64,000 nt of DNA from Fuerstiella sp. GTDB lineage: Bacteria; Planctomycetota; Planctomycetia; Planctomycetales; Planctomycetaceae. The position numbers and the translations under genes are program-made. The stretch is taken from the NCBI GenBank assembly GCA_022447225.1, contig JAKVAZ010000007.1:422475-486474 (forward strand), given 5' to 3'. Under the pieces are notes generated by a model. The model did not search any database, was not told where the DNA came from, and saw nothing but the letters and a program-made list of their open reading frames with translations. How positions within the stretch are numbered: the first letter of the stretch is position 1; each line of letters opens with the position of its first letter. Shown here in pieces: positions 63,289 through 64,000 of the stretch.

Positions 63289-64000
63289 TCAGACGAGTTC
63301 CTGCATCACGCCGTAACGGTCGTTGTCGACCAGATACTGTGGCCGGCCCTGAAGATCATTGAGCGTCAAATGTCGTACATCAACGCCCATGTTGTGGTAC
63401 ATCGTGGCAAAGACATCCTGAAAGTGAACGGGTCGTTCCGTTGCATATTCTCCCAGCCGGTTTGTAGCACCGATGACCTGTCCGGTTCGCATACCGCCGC
63501 CAGCCATCAGAGCACAGCTGACTCGGGGCCAGTGGTCCCGACCGCCTCTTTCGTTGATCTTCGGCGTTCGACCAAATTCACCCCACACCACTACCGTCAC
63601 GTCATCAAGCATGTCGCGACGTTCGAGATCCTCGATCAATGCGGTGACGCCCTGATCGAGCATTGGGAAATCCTGGCGAGCCCGGGTGAAATTGCCGCCG
63701 TGCCAGTCCCAGCGGCTGAACGCCAGTGTCACGCAGCGCACGCCGGACTGAATCAGTCGACGCGCCACCAGAAAATGGTCAAGCAGCTTCTGGGCGCCAT
63801 CTTTCTGTTTGGCAGGCGTGCCGCGACCGTAGCGGTCGCGGAGCTTCGTGTCCTCACGTTCCACATCCAGTGCTTCGGCAAGCTTGCTTGAAGTCAGGAT
63901 TCCCAGAGCCTGTTCATTGAAAGCATCGATCCCTTCCATCTTACGGCTGGCGTCAGCCTCCCGACGAAAGCGGTCGAGTGACGTCAAAACACTTTGGCGG
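63289..64000 (-). CDS. DUF1501 protein, C-terminal part (cut by right edge)
   Basis: The frame is open to the window end, so this is the last ~236 residues of a longer protein. It ends with the usual DUF1501 blocks: [76 protein letters not shown] and [26 protein letters not shown]-type sequence differs from the GRDHH/GRDHN types of the other three, so it belongs to a different subgroup. Its N-terminus and partner gene lie outside. Confidence 0.88.
   Translation of the reverse strand, partial: RQSVLTSLDRFRREADASRKMEGIDAFNEQALGILTSSKLAEALDVEREDTKLRDRYGRGTPAKQKDGAQKLLDHFLVARRLIQSGVRCVTLAFSRWDWHGGNFTRARQDFPMLDQGVTALIEDLERRDMLDDVTVVVWGEFGRTPKINERGGRDHWPRVSCALMAGGGMRTGQVIGATNRLGEYATERPVHFQDVFATMYHNMGVDVRHLTLNDLQGRPQYLVDNDRYGVMQELV

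Overview
The window looks like a stretch of chromosome from a planctomycete of moderate GC. The strongest evidence is the set of secreted PSCyt1/DUF1549/DUF1553 proteins paired with DUF1501 proteins: three complete pairs plus a DUF1501 gene cut by the right edge. Supporting evidence is a giant secreted PQQ-type propeller protein, Tat-type leaders, frequent GTG/TTG starts and sparse Shine-Dalgarno sites. No rRNA, tRNA, CRISPR array or transposase was seen. I cannot name the genus from sequence alone.

Layout. 1-7.6 kb: left-edge fragment of an exported protein, a two-TM protein, then nadK, hslV-hslU, an LptF/LptG-type permease and nagA. 7.9-13.5 kb: acyl desaturase and the first DUF1549-DUF1501 pair. 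14-18.7 kb: glycogen phosphorylase and 4-alpha-glucanotransferase (glycogen/maltodextrin breakdown), then a small membrane-protein gene that is readable only across a T7 frameshift. 18.7-23.2 kb: EamA transporter, SDR oxidoreductase and two coupled paralogues of the left-edge protein.

23.5-28.75 kb, all on the + strand, is the most interesting part: a retron-like cassette. It has a 1032-residue WGR-HEAT repeat protein, a possible 68-residue ORF, a 234-nt structured RNA bounded by perfect 12-nt inverted repeats (a1/a2) with a long msd-like hairpin, and a 519-residue reverse transcriptase carrying the retron hallmarks NAxxH, YADD and VTG. The RNA ends 13 nt before the RT start codon. The likely logic is RT plus RNA making msDNA, with the WGR-HEAT protein as candidate partner or effector.

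29-34.4 kb: NodB-type deacetylase protein, cysK, ZIP metal transporter, and a ketosynthase whose catalytic Cys and first His are replaced. 35-36.1 kb: a shattered sialidase pseudogene. 36.2-43.4 kb: two minus-strand groups, tgt-yajC-secDF (queuosine tRNA modification and Sec translocation) and DUF485-actP (acetate-type symporter). 43.8-48.1 kb: second DUF1549-DUF1501 pair. 48.1-49.7 kb: gene-poor, with a decayed tag (3-methyladenine glycosylase) remnant, a small lipoprotein and a structured + strand segment ending in an intrinsic terminator (candidate sRNA). 49.7-57.8 kb: DUF547 protein, tandem Usp, M24 peptidase and the PQQ propeller protein. 58.2-64 kb: third DUF1501-DUF1549 pair in reversed gene order, and the start of another DUF1501 gene.
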